The translations under genes and the position numbers were made by a program. Source: Paludibacteraceae bacterium (lineage in GTDB: Bacteria > Bacteroidota > Bacteroidia > Bacteroidales > Paludibacteraceae). Taken from it: 34,516 bases of DNA. Below the pieces are notes generated by a model. It saw only the letters and a program-made list of their open reading frames with translations. It had not been told where the DNA came from and searched no databases. Shown here one piece after another: positions 1 through 7,303 of this stretch. The stretch is taken from NCBI GenBank assembly GCA_024401475.1, contig JAKSKZ010000040.1:1-34516 (forward strand), in the 5' to 3' direction. How positions within the stretch are numbered: the stretch's first letter is position 1; each line of letters opens with the position of its first letter.

Positions 1-26
1 GACCGGGAGAGTAGGTGGCCGCCATC
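1..26 (+). rRNA. rrf: 3' end of 5S rRNA (partial)
   Basis: The first bases contain GGGAGAGTAGG followed by a GC-rich end, the usual 3' end of a Bacteroidota 5S rRNA. A strong intrinsic terminator follows at once, as expected at the end of an rRNA operon. Only the last bases are present because the gene starts outside the window, so the exact 3' end is approximate. The call rests on the conserved motif and the terminator. Confidence 0.75.
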
Positions 27-33
27 TTACAGG

Positions 34-67
34 GGAGCGTTCCTTACGGGACGCTTCCTTTTTTTGT
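34..67 (+). terminator. Intrinsic terminator of the rRNA operon
   Basis: GGGAGCGT pairs with ACGCTTCC (8 bp with one G-U pair) around a short loop and runs into seven T residues. It lies directly after the 5S rRNA 3' end and would stop rRNA transcription before the 538-1964 cassette. Confidence 0.8.
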
Positions 68-97
68 GCCCGTGTGGCGGAGGACCTCGTGACGAAA

Positions 98-126
98 GGG
101 CAACCACAAGGGATTGCCCCTACGGG
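98..126 (-). repeat. REP-like GC-rich palindromic repeat, copy 1
   Basis: On the minus strand the unit reads GTAGGGGCAATCCCTTGTGG and then TTGCCC. GGGCAA and TTGCCC form the arms of a hairpin. Related units occur at 2080-2130, 2169-2200 and 29464-29489, always between genes. This is the layout of short dispersed extragenic palindromes. Confidence 0.6.
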
Positions 127-537
127 GATGGCGGACATACGTTCTCAAGACCTTTTTATTATTGATCCCCTCCATTTCTACATGAATAAAACATTTGAAA
201 AATCTTAATTTTCACCTCTCAATTCTTAAATTTTTCCTATCTTCGCACAAACGAATAACGCCTATGTGTGTAACGACTGAACATATTACATTTTTTAACT
301 CTGAATGTTTGACTATCCCAGATATTTTAAATATATATACACAATTCCTTCTAAGTGATTGTATTTTAGATTATTTGCTTAGGCTGAAACGGGTTTTCAA
401 CGGTTTCGGTCTGCATTGTCGTGTGCTTTCATCATGCGTGGAGGCAGGGGGCGGCGTGTCCGTTTGTATGTGTGTTGCGTTATGAAATTGATTGTGCTGA
501 AATAATATATTAGATAAATTTAAAACATTTAAAATAA
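127..537. other. Gene-poor stretch before the 538 gene
   Basis: No credible gene is visible. An open frame at 195-485 (+) has low-complexity, poorly balanced codon content and no recognisable domain. The stretch 486-537 is AT-rich and probably holds the promoter and leader of the 538 gene, but I see no clean TAnnTTTG element there. Confidence 0.5.
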
Positions 538-1017
538 ATGTGTATAAAAAAAATTGTAGTGACAGCATTGCTCTCGCTTAGTTTGGCGGGGGCGGTGCAG
601 GCGGGCGAGAGCGTGATCTGCGTGAAGGCGGACGGCACGAAAGCGACCTACGCCTTGGCAACAGTGCGGAGTTTTGTTCCGAAAGATAAAGAGACGGAAT
701 CGGCTTCGTTTACGCTCAACTTCAACAATGGGAAGGCTTCGGAGAGTGGCTATACCAAAGTGCTTTTCAAAACAAGTACGGACAATGAAGATTTGCTCAG
801 TGCCATTTCGGCCACGCAGCTCTATGTGTTTCCTAACCCCGTGCAGAACGAATTGCAAATTTCGGGGGTGGATGAGAATGCAGAAGTGATACTCTATGAT
901 TTGAGCGGAGAGCAACTCCTTCGTCAACAAGGCACGCGAGTGGAGGTGTCTGCTCTTGTAGCTGGTACCTATATCGTCCGTGTGGGCGGTGTGGCATTGC
1001 GATTTATAAAACGATAA
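538..1017 (+). CDS. Small secreted protein with type IX secretion sorting domain
   Basis: This 159-residue protein has a signal peptide (about residues 1-22, ending VQA). A short middle part contains ADGTKATYALATVRSF. The last 60 residues (about 97-159) have the marks of a type A T9SS C-terminal domain: a PNP motif at 99-101, YDLSG at 120-124, GTYIVRV near 143, and a basic end FIKR. Such domains route proteins through the outer membrane via the type IX system and are then usually cleaved. Only about 70 residues lie between signal and sorting domain, so there is little cargo; the gene may be a shortened relative of a larger surface protein. It sits 20 bases upstream of the 1038 gene, with which it shares an N-terminal motif, and is probably co-transcribed with it. 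The molecular function is unknown. Confidence 0.8.
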   Translation: MCIKKIVVTALLSLSLAGAVQAGESVICVKADGTKATYALATVRSFVPKDKETESASFTLNFNNGKASESGYTKVLFKTSTDNEDLLSAISATQLYVFPNPVQNELQISGVDENAEVILYDLSGEQLLRQQGTRVEVSALVAGTYIVRVGGVALRFIKR

Positions 1018-1037
1018 TTAACTAAAAGGAAGAGTGT

Positions 1038-1964
1038 ATGAAAAAAATATTACTTCTATTTGGACTGTTTTTTGCCGTAGTGGCAATGGCACAGGATAAA
1101 ATACATGTCTATTTCTCTAATGGCACAACTATAAGTTACGATGTGACAGAAGTGGACAGCATCAGTTTGGGTACTTCTTCATCGCTACCCCCAAGCGCAT
1201 TTAAGAAGGATGGCAAGTTGCCAGGCAAGTTCTCCGTGTCGGCCACCAAGCAGGTTCAGTTTTCCCAAGGCAACCTCCAATATCAGGCGAGCACGGATAC
1301 TTGGCGTTTCGCCGAGAACCAGTATGACGCATTGGGAAAGGAAGCCAATGAGCAAATCTCAGCCACCAACACGGGATGGATAGACCTCTTTGGTTGGGGA
1401 ACGAGCGGTTACAACGGGAAGAAGCCGTATGAGACAAGCCTTGAAGCAAGTGAAAGTGATTATGGCGACGGCAGAAACGACATCGCAGGCACGAAGTATG
1501 ACTGGGGCGTCTATAATAAGATTTCCAACGGAGGCAACGAGCCCGGCAAATGGCGCACGTTGACCAGGGAAGAGTGGGAGTATATTTTAAACGACAGAAC
1601 CAACGCCGAGAAGCTCCGATCTCAGGCGAGCGTGTGCGGTGTGAACGGCTACCTTCTCCTGCCTGACGGTTTTAAATGCCCCGATGGCATAACATTCACG
1701 CCGCAAAGCGAAAATTTCTCCACCAACGTCTACAACGAAAGTGAATGGCATAGCCTCGAGGTTGCAGGAGCCGTATTCTTGCCATGCGCGGGCTACCGCT
1801 ACGGTTCGGATGTCAGCAGCGTTGGTTCCGACGGCCTCTACTGGTCGTCGTCTGCGTATGTTAGCAACTACGCCTACTACGTGCGCTTCTATTCGAGCAA
1901 CGCCTACGTCGACTACGACTACTACTGCGGCAGCGGATACTCTGTCCGCCCTGCCACAGAATAA
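1038..1964 (+). CDS. C-type-lectin-like secreted protein with DGR-type variable C-terminus
   Basis: The 308-residue protein has a signal peptide (about 1-18, ending AMA, with no lipobox). A short beta motif follows (VYFSNGTTISYDVTEVDSI, about 24-42). Next comes a domain of the family that includes the Fibrobacter major paralogous domain and formylglycine-enzyme/C-type-lectin-like proteins (FSQGNLQYQ, WIDLFGWGTSGY, YDWGVYN, WRTLTREEWEYIL, AGAVFLPCAGYRYG). The end, YWSSSAYVSNYAYY through GYSVRPATE, matches the layout of DGR variable regions in Bacteroidales: YWSS, a stretch rich in Y, N, D, S and A, then G-S-VRP. At 1863-1880 and 1896-1928 every codon ends in C and could derive from AAC by adenine changes. 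No reverse transcriptase or template copy was seen in the window. A non-diversifying paralogue of the same fold is possible. Confidence 0.75.
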   Translation: MKKILLLFGLFFAVVAMAQDKIHVYFSNGTTISYDVTEVDSISLGTSSSLPPSAFKKDGKLPGKFSVSATKQVQFSQGNLQYQASTDTWRFAENQYDALGKEANEQISATNTGWIDLFGWGTSGYNGKKPYETSLEASESDYGDGRNDIAGTKYDWGVYNKISNGGNEPGKWRTLTREEWEYILNDRTNAEKLRSQASVCGVNGYLLLPDGFKCPDGITFTPQSENFSTNVYNESEWHSLEVAGAVFLPCAGYRYGSDVSSVGSDGLYWSSSAYVSNYAYYVRFYSSNAYVDYDYYCGSGYSVRPATE

Positions 1965-1991
1965 CACTATTCAATAACCAACCAACCCAAA

Positions 1992-2056
1992 GGGGAAGGA
2001 GGGGAGAGCCAAACGGCCTCTCGAAGAGGCCAGAGGGGCTCTCCTCCTCCTTCCCC
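1992..2056. repeat. Large nested inverted repeat (hairpin)
   Basis: The outer arms GGGGAAGGAGG and CCTCCTTCCCC extend inward through GGAGAGCC and GGGCTCTCC, giving about 20 pairs with a small bulge. Inside lies a second perfect hairpin, GGCCTCT-CGA-AGAGGCC (2015-2031). There is no strong T run on either side, so it is not a classic intrinsic terminator, although it could slow polymerase between the 1038 gene and the converging pgeF. Confidence 0.75.
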
Positions 2057-2079
2057 TAAAAACATGAGGAAATGCAAGA

Positions 2080-2130
2080 GTAGGGGCGTGGCCTTGTGTC
2101 CGCCCCTGACCTTGTGTCCGCCCGTGGTCG
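2080..2130 (+). repeat. REP-like repeat, copy 2 plus a partial tandem unit
   Basis: GTAGGGGCGTGGCCTTGTGT followed by CCGCCCC is a complete unit related to the copy at 98-126. A shorter second unit, GACCTTGTGTCCGCCC, begins at 2108, so the repeat is partly duplicated in tandem. Confidence 0.65.
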
Positions 2131-2168
2131 TGTGTGGTGCAAATCCGAAGGTTGGTAACCCTTGTCAA

Positions 2169-2200
2169 GGGGCAACCACGAGGGATTACCTCTGCGGAGG
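2169..2200 (-). repeat. REP-like repeat, copy 3
   Basis: GGGGCAACCACGAGGGATTA, then CCTCTGCGGAGG, is a diverged copy of the 98-126 repeat in the same orientation. It ends two bases from the pgeF stop codon. Confidence 0.55.
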
Positions 2201-2202
2201 TT

Positions 2203-2994
2203 CTATTCCTCCATCATTATTCCAGACAAGAGTCTTCCTGAATGGATGGATTGGCGGCGGGCCGAAAAATATCGTATATCGGAAAAGGTACAGCCAGGAT
2301 GTATTGAGATGTTTTGTTGAGCTATATGGGCATTTTTCAATTGAATATTGACAGCGAGTCTGATATTGGCATGGATGCCGTCTTGGGTGTTTATACAGAT
2401 TTGTGACAACTCCTCTTTTGAAAATATTTCCGAAAATCCGTTGATTAGTTCTTCTCCTACTTGATAGGCGTCTACGGAGATGCATGGACCTGTGCAGGCA
2501 ATGATTTCTTCTCTTTTAGCCCCCATCTGCTCAAAAGTGGCAATGGCTTTCGGGACGATTTCGCATGCAATTCCTCTCCAACCTGCGTGCACGGCTGCTA
2601 TGATTTTTGTGTCGGGTGCATATAAAAGGACAGGGACGCAATCTGCTGTTGTTACGCCTATGCAGACTCCTACCATTGAGGTTATTAAAGCATCGCTTTC
2701 GCTAATGGCGATGGTCCTTTCTTCTTCGCTTTTGTCGAAATAAGATTTTTCTATGATGAAAATACCGTCTTTGTGAATTTCTCTTGGAACTATTAGTTTG
2801 TCTCTGCTTATCCTGAGTTCCTTGCAAAGAATGTCTCGGTTGGTTTGTACATTTTCAGGTAGATCGCCGCAATAGGCTCCTAAATTGAAAGTTGAGTAGT
2901 TGCCATTACTGCAACCACCCTCCACGGTAGTGAAGAAGTGGCACAGTTTCTCTTGTCGGCCAAGTAAATCGCATTGTTCCAACTTGATTGGCAT
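2203..2994 (-). CDS. pgeF: Peptidoglycan editing factor PgeF (laccase-domain protein)
   Basis: The protein is 263 residues, the usual size for the YfiH/DUF152 family. The family corrects peptidoglycan precursors that carry the wrong first amino acid in the stem peptide; related proteins have been reported as purine-nucleoside phosphorylases or polyphenol oxidases. The conserved metal ligands are visible: H74 in PREIHKDG, C119 in TTADCVP and H136 in VHAGWRG, followed by TGPCIS and the terminal FSARRQSIHSGR signature. It is the last gene of an apparent aguB-obg-pgeF operon, six bases after obg. A dispersed palindromic repeat abuts its stop codon. The family assignment is firm; the exact substrate is not shown by sequence. 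Confidence 0.93.
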   Translation of the reverse strand: MPIKLEQCDLLGRQEKLCHFFTTVEGGCSNGNYSTFNLGAYCGDLPENVQTNRDILCKELRISRDKLIVPREIHKDGIFIIEKSYFDKSEEERTIAISESDALITSMVGVCIGVTTADCVPVLLYAPDTKIIAAVHAGWRGIACEIVPKAIATFEQMGAKREEIIACTGPCISVDAYQVGEELINGFSEIFSKEELSQICINTQDGIHANIRLAVNIQLKNAHIAQQNISIHPGCTFSDIRYFSARRQSIHSGRLLSGIMMEE

Positions 2995-3000
2995 GGTATT

Positions 3001-4140
3001 TTATTTGGGTTGTTTCTCTTCCTCGTCCTCGTCGATTTCGATGTCATAGTCGTAATCGTCGTCGAATTCAACCTCCAAGTCCTCATCGTTGTCTTCGATA
3101 AACTTGACATCCATAGGGCGATGACTGATAGTTACATGGCGGTTTTCATCTTTGCTCAACTCTTCCCAAAGCATATCCTTCAATTCTGTGATTCCCATAT
3201 TGGAAACTGCAGAGATGAATACGTGAGGGATATCCGTTGGCAAAGTTTTCTCGATGTCGGCCATTAGTTCCTCGTCAAGCATATCTGATTTGGAAATAGC
3301 CAAAACACGCTGTTTGTCCAACAATTCAGGGTTGTATTGCTCCAACTCGTTGAGAAGGATGTTGTATTCCTTCATGATGTCGTCGGAGTCGGCTGGCACC
3401 AAGAATAGAAGGATGGCGTTTCGCTCAATATGACGAAGAAATCTCAATCCAAGACCTTTGCCTTCCGAGGCGCCTTCTATGATTCCGGGTATGTCGGCCA
3501 TGGCAAAAGATTTGTGGTCTCTGTAAGGGACAATACCTAAGTTTGGAACCAATGTTGTGAACGGATAGTTGGCAATCTTTGGCTTTGCTGCGGAAACGAC
3601 AGACAGCAAGGTTGATTTTCCAACATTAGGGAAGCCTACTAAACCGACATCGGCTAGAACCTTCAGCTCCATCACAACCGTACGTTCTATGGCAGGTTCG
3701 CCAGGTTGGGCATAGCGAGGCGTTTGGTTTGTCGCAGAACGGAAATGCCAGTTTCCTAACCCCCCGCGACCTCCTTTTAGTAGAATAACCTCCTGACCAT
3801 GTTCCGTTACGTCGCAAAGGAATTCTCCGGTTTCTGCATCGTAAACCACAGTTCCGCAAGGCACTTCTATGATTTTGTCTTCACCGTCTGCACCAAAACT
3901 GCGACTGGAACTTCCACTGCCTCCGTGTCCCGCGATGACGTGCTTTTCGAACTTCAAGTGGATGAGTGTCCAGTAGTTTTTGTTTCCTTTCAAAATGACA
4001 TGGCCTCCACGACCTCCATCACCTCCGTCAGGTCCACCTTTAGGGGTGAATTTTTCACGATGGAGATGGGTTGAACCAGCCCCTCCTTTACCTGAACGGC
4101 AATATATCTTTACGTAATCAACAAAATTAGTTTCTGCCAT
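3001..4140 (-). CDS. obg: GTPase Obg
   Basis: This is the ribosome-associated, essential GTPase involved in late 50S assembly and stress control. The glycine-rich Obg fold spans about residues 1-160 ([24 protein letters not shown]). The G domain follows, with G1 GFPNVGKS, G2 TTLVPNLG, G3 DIPG and G4 SKSD. The last 40 residues are a highly acidic tail ([18 protein letters not shown] and more), typical of Bacteroidales Obg, in place of a structured C-terminal domain. The length of 379 residues is normal. It lies 13 bases after aguB and 6 bases before pgeF. In many relatives obg and pgeF are also neighbours, which supports both calls. Confidence 0.96.
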   Translation of the reverse strand: MAETNFVDYVKIYCRSGKGGAGSTHLHREKFTPKGGPDGGDGGRGGHVILKGNKNYWTLIHLKFEKHVIAGHGGSGSSSRSFGADGEDKIIEVPCGTVVYDAETGEFLCDVTEHGQEVILLKGGRGGLGNWHFRSATNQTPRYAQPGEPAIERTVVMELKVLADVGLVGFPNVGKSTLLSVVSAAKPKIANYPFTTLVPNLGIVPYRDHKSFAMADIPGIIEGASEGKGLGLRFLRHIERNAILLFLVPADSDDIMKEYNILLNELEQYNPELLDKQRVLAISKSDMLDEELMADIEKTLPTDIPHVFISAVSNMGITELKDMLWEELSKDENRHVTISHRPMDVKFIEDNDEDLEVEFDDDYDYDIEIDEDEEEKQPK

Positions 4141-4153
4141 ATCTTATTCTCTT

Positions 4154-5029
4154 TTAATCTATAAATCTACGGGTTAAATTTTGGAAATGGTCAATGCGTC
4201 TGTCGCGTAGGAACGGCCACCAACGGCGAACTGTTTCCGAACGTTCTTTCGAGACTTCGACCACCATGTTTGTCTCCTCTAACTGCGGAGCTTGTGCGAG
4301 AATTTCTCCTTGCGGACCAGCTACGAAACTATTTCCCCAGAATTGGATGCCATTGGTTACTCCAGAAGGGTCAGGTTCGTAACCTGTTCTGTTGACGGAG
4401 ATGACTGGCAGTCCGTTGGCAACGGCATGACCTCGTTGCACTGTCACCCAAGCATTGTTTTGTCTTGTTTTCTCCTCCTCGGTGTCCGTGCTTTCCCAAC
4501 CGATGGCTGTAGGGTAGATGAGCAATTCTGCTCCCGCCAAGGCCATAAGTCTTGCTGCTTCTGGATACCATTGGTCCCAACATACCAAAACACCTAGTTT
4601 CCCAACTGAAGTTTGAATAGGGGTGAACCCTAAGTCGCCTGGCGTGAAATAGAACTTTTCGTAGTATGCAGGATCGTCGGGAATGTGCATCTTACGATAT
4701 TTCCCCGCAATGGAACCATCTTTCTCTATGACCACAGCTGTGTTATGGTATAAGCCAGCAGCTCGTTTTTCGAATAGGGAGAGAACGAGAACAATGCCCA
4801 ACTCTTTGGCCAATGCTCCGAAAAACTCGGTGGACGGACCTGGGATTGGCTCTGCCAAGTCGAAGTTGTCTGGCGTTTCTGTTTGACAGAAGTAGAGGCC
4901 GTTGTGCAACTCTTGGAGCACAATGAGTTCTGCCCCTTGTGAAGCACATTGGCGAATGTTCTTTGCTAATTTCTCTTTGTTGGCGGACAAATCCGAACCA
5001 TTTGCTTGTTGAACTAAACCTATTTTCAC
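4154..5029 (-). CDS. aguB: N-carbamoylputrescine amidase
   Basis: A nitrilase-superfamily amidase of 291 residues that converts N-carbamoylputrescine to putrescine, CO2 and ammonia in the agmatine route to polyamines. The catalytic triad is visible: E40 in VLQELHNG, K113 in YRKMHIP and C150 in VLVCWDQWYPEA. Substrate-specific stretches such as NRTGYEPDP and QFWGNSFV fit the plant/bacterial AguB group. The partner agmatine deiminase (aguA) is not in this window. Upstream, 88 bases separate it from recJ and contain a 21-base palindrome (5047-5067), so it may start its own operon with obg and pgeF. Confidence 0.92.
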   Translation of the reverse strand: MKIGLVQQANGSDLSANKEKLAKNIRQCASQGAELIVLQELHNGLYFCQTETPDNFDLAEPIPGPSTEFFGALAKELGIVLVLSLFEKRAAGLYHNTAVVIEKDGSIAGKYRKMHIPDDPAYYEKFYFTPGDLGFTPIQTSVGKLGVLVCWDQWYPEAARLMALAGAELLIYPTAIGWESTDTEEEKTRQNNAWVTVQRGHAVANGLPVISVNRTGYEPDPSGVTNGIQFWGNSFVAGPQGEILAQAPQLEETNMVVEVSKERSETVRRWWPFLRDRRIDHFQNLTRRFID

Positions 5030-5046
5030 CGTATGAATAGTTAAAA

Positions 5047-5067
5047 GGTGACTTCACTGAATTCACC
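5047..5067. promoter_or_regulatory. Palindrome upstream of aguB, possible operator or hairpin
   Basis: GGTGA and TCACC, then TTCA and TGAA, are symmetric around one central base with a single mismatched pair: a 21-base near-perfect palindrome. It begins 18 bases before the aguB start codon. No T tract follows, so a regulator site is at least as likely as a terminator for recJ. No regulator gene is nearby. Confidence 0.45.
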
Positions 5068-5117
5068 GTAATTAATTCTTAAGAACTTTTATTCCAAAAG
5101 AGGAATCGTTGCGTCTC

Positions 5118-6860
5118 TTAGAAAAGAAAACTTCCTCCTTGTGTATTTAGTTTAATGTCTTTGATCATCAACTGAATGGATGTGTTGCCGTTGAACGTGT
5201 TTTCCTCTATCGTGTAGCAAATATCCACGGGGTTAAGAGCTTTGATTTGAGTGTTGAATTCGGATTGGCCGAAAGCGATACCATTCATAATACACTCCGA
5301 CTTGGAGTCGATGAGTTCCAACTTCAAATGTTCCTGCTCTTTTCCAACAACACGGCTGGTACCATAGTCGAACACCCTCTTCGTGACGAATACAGGCTTC
5401 ATATTCTCTGGTCCGAACGGGTTGAATTGCTTCAACAATCGGAAGAATTTTGGAGTGATTTCCTTGAAGTCTATAATGGCATCTACATCGATTTGCGGTT
5501 CTGTCTGGTCGGGACGAATGTTTTCAGCCACGTATTCTTCGAACCTGCGTTTGAACTCAGGAACATTCTCCTCCTTCATCGATAAACCGACGGCGTACAT
5601 GTGTCCACCGAAATTTTCCAAAAGGTCTCGGCACGACTCGATAGCCTTGTATATGTCAAATCCTTGGACAGATCGGCCGGAACCTGTGGCAAACCCATTC
5701 GATTGTGTGAGCACTATTGTAGGCTTGTAGTAAATCTCAGTCAAACGAGAGGCCACGATACCGATGACACCTTTGTGCCAGTTGGGATTGTAGATGGCTA
5801 TGGACTTGGAGTCTGCCAAGTCTTTCATGTTCTCCAATTCGGCGTAAGCTTCGTCCGTGATGCTTTTGTCTAAATCCTTTCTCGTTTGGTTGTATTCGTT
5901 GATGCAAGCACTCTTCTCCTTGGCAAAGGTGAGGTCTTTGGAAATCAATAGCTCTACAGCCTCTTTGGCTGACTGGATACGGCCTGAAGCATTCAGGCGT
6001 GGACCGATTTTAAACACGATATCGCTGACCGTAATCTCTTTGTCTGCCAAGCCGCAAACCTCGATGATGCTCTTTAGTCCGAGACTTGGGTTGGAGTTGA
6101 GTTGCTTCAATCCGTAGTATGCCAGAATTCGGTTCTCTCCATTTATTGGAACGATGTCTGACGCAATGCTGACAGCCAACAAGTCGAGAAGTGGCGTAAG
6201 CCTTTCAAACGGAATTTGGTTGTTGAGGGCAAACGCTTGCATGAACTTGAATCCAACGCCACACCCCGAAAGGTTAGGGTCTGGGTAATGAGAGTCTGCC
6301 CGCTTTGAATCAAGCACGGCCACAGCTTCTGGCAACTTTTCGTCAGGCGTGTGGTGGTCGCAGATGATGAATTCAACGCCCTTCTCTTTGGCGTATGCCA
6401 CCTTCTCCACTGCTTTGATTCCGCAATCGAGGGCAATGACCAATTTGAAATTGTGTTGAGCAGCGAAATCTATTCCTTTGTAGGAAATTCCGTAACCTTC
6501 CGTATATCGGTCAGGTATGTAGAAATCTACGTTGGAGTAGAATTGTCTTAAAAATTTGTACACTAAGGCAACCGCAGTGATGCCATCTACATCGTAATCC
6601 CCGTAAATGAGGATTTTCTCCTTACGACCCATGGCTGAATTCAGACGATCAACGGCTTTGTCCATGTCGTTCATCTGAAACGGATCGTGAAGGTCGTCCA
6701 ATTGAGGTCTAAGAAATCTTTTGGCCTCGTCGAACGTCGTAATACCTCTTTGCACCAACAGTTGGCAAAGAATAGGGCTGATGCCTAACTCTTCAGAAAG
6801 TTGTTCTTTCTGTTTCTCCTGTTCGGGCGACAAAGGGGTAAAGACCCATCTGTTTTCCAT
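5118..6860 (-). CDS. recJ: Single-stranded-DNA-specific exonuclease RecJ
   Basis: A 5'-3' single-strand exonuclease of recombination and mismatch/base-excision repair. The 580-residue protein shows the DHH-family order: YGDYDVDG (about 85-92), ALDCGIK, CDHHTP (about 166-171) and SGCGVGFK. The DHHA1 region follows with GPRLNASGR, and GSGRSVQGFDIYKAI with NFGGHMYAVGLSM. The C-terminal OB-like region ends near GGSFLF. All metal-binding motifs are intact and the length is normal. recQ, its common partner in the RecF pathway, is in the same window but on the other strand. Confidence 0.96.
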   Translation of the reverse strand: MENRWVFTPLSPEQEKQKEQLSEELGISPILCQLLVQRGITTFDEAKRFLRPQLDDLHDPFQMNDMDKAVDRLNSAMGRKEKILIYGDYDVDGITAVALVYKFLRQFYSNVDFYIPDRYTEGYGISYKGIDFAAQHNFKLVIALDCGIKAVEKVAYAKEKGVEFIICDHHTPDEKLPEAVAVLDSKRADSHYPDPNLSGCGVGFKFMQAFALNNQIPFERLTPLLDLLAVSIASDIVPINGENRILAYYGLKQLNSNPSLGLKSIIEVCGLADKEITVSDIVFKIGPRLNASGRIQSAKEAVELLISKDLTFAKEKSACINEYNQTRKDLDKSITDEAYAELENMKDLADSKSIAIYNPNWHKGVIGIVASRLTEIYYKPTIVLTQSNGFATGSGRSVQGFDIYKAIESCRDLLENFGGHMYAVGLSMKEENVPEFKRRFEEYVAENIRPDQTEPQIDVDAIIDFKEITPKFFRLLKQFNPFGPENMKPVFVTKRVFDYGTSRVVGKEQEHLKLELIDSKSECIMNGIAFGQSEFNTQIKALNPVDICYTIEENTFNGNTSIQLMIKDIKLNTQGGSFLF

Positions 6861-7303
6861 TTATATAGTTTTTTTATTATATTTTCCTCTTAATCCAGAA
6901 GGCAATATCGTTTATTGCCATGTGTTTCCAACAAAGCCAACCATTTAATTGGTTGACAGATAGTGGACTGATTGCGAATGATATATGTTAGATTCCTATT
7001 GAGAGAAATCTCCCAAAAGTAAACAATAACGCAATGTTGTAAAGGTAATGAAAATAAACAGCATTTCCTTCCTTTTTAACATCAAAAATCAAATGTCAAA
7101 GGAGAAAAAGAAAAGAGTGGGTTGGTATACTATTGAAAAATCCCGTTTTTTTCGATGAAATCGGAGTTTTTTGAATCTTTTAGGCATGCTTTGGAATGGT
7201 TGTTCATGTAAAAAAAATAACTCGCTAATAAAAAAATGAGTTTTAGGAAAATGACGTTCGGAAAAATTTGTATTTTCGCAATTCGGTTTCAAGATAGAAA
7301 AAG
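6861..7303. other. Divergent intergenic region between recJ and the ClC gene
   Basis: This AT-rich stretch of about 440 bases should hold promoters for both genes. Near its right end is TATTTTCG (7271-7278), one base off the Bacteroidota -7 element and 26 bases before the ClC start. No clear element was found for recJ. I see no RNA gene or credible small protein. Confidence 0.5.
7271..7278 (+). promoter_or_regulatory. Probable -7 element for the ClC gene
   Basis: TATTTTCG differs by one base from TAnnTTTG and lies 26 bases before the ATG, a normal leader length. No good -33 element is evident, so the call is tentative. Confidence 0.4.

Noticed and set aside
195..485. 96-codon open frame on the plus strand before the 538 gene
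   Set aside because: No domain, no leader or promoter match, and odd composition; it lies in an AT-rich gap and reads as chance.
1992..2056. Intrinsic terminator for the 1038 gene
   Set aside because: The stem is strong but neither strand has a proper T run after it, so it is listed as an inverted repeat only.
3001..3110. Low-complexity acidic tail of Obg as a frameshift artefact
   Set aside because: Acidic C-terminal tails are usual in Obg proteins of this group, and the frame stays intact to the stop just before pgeF.
7089..7292. 67-codon open frame on the minus strand in the recJ-ClC gap
   Set aside because: Low-complexity K/F-rich translation from an AT-rich region; it overlaps the likely ClC promoter.
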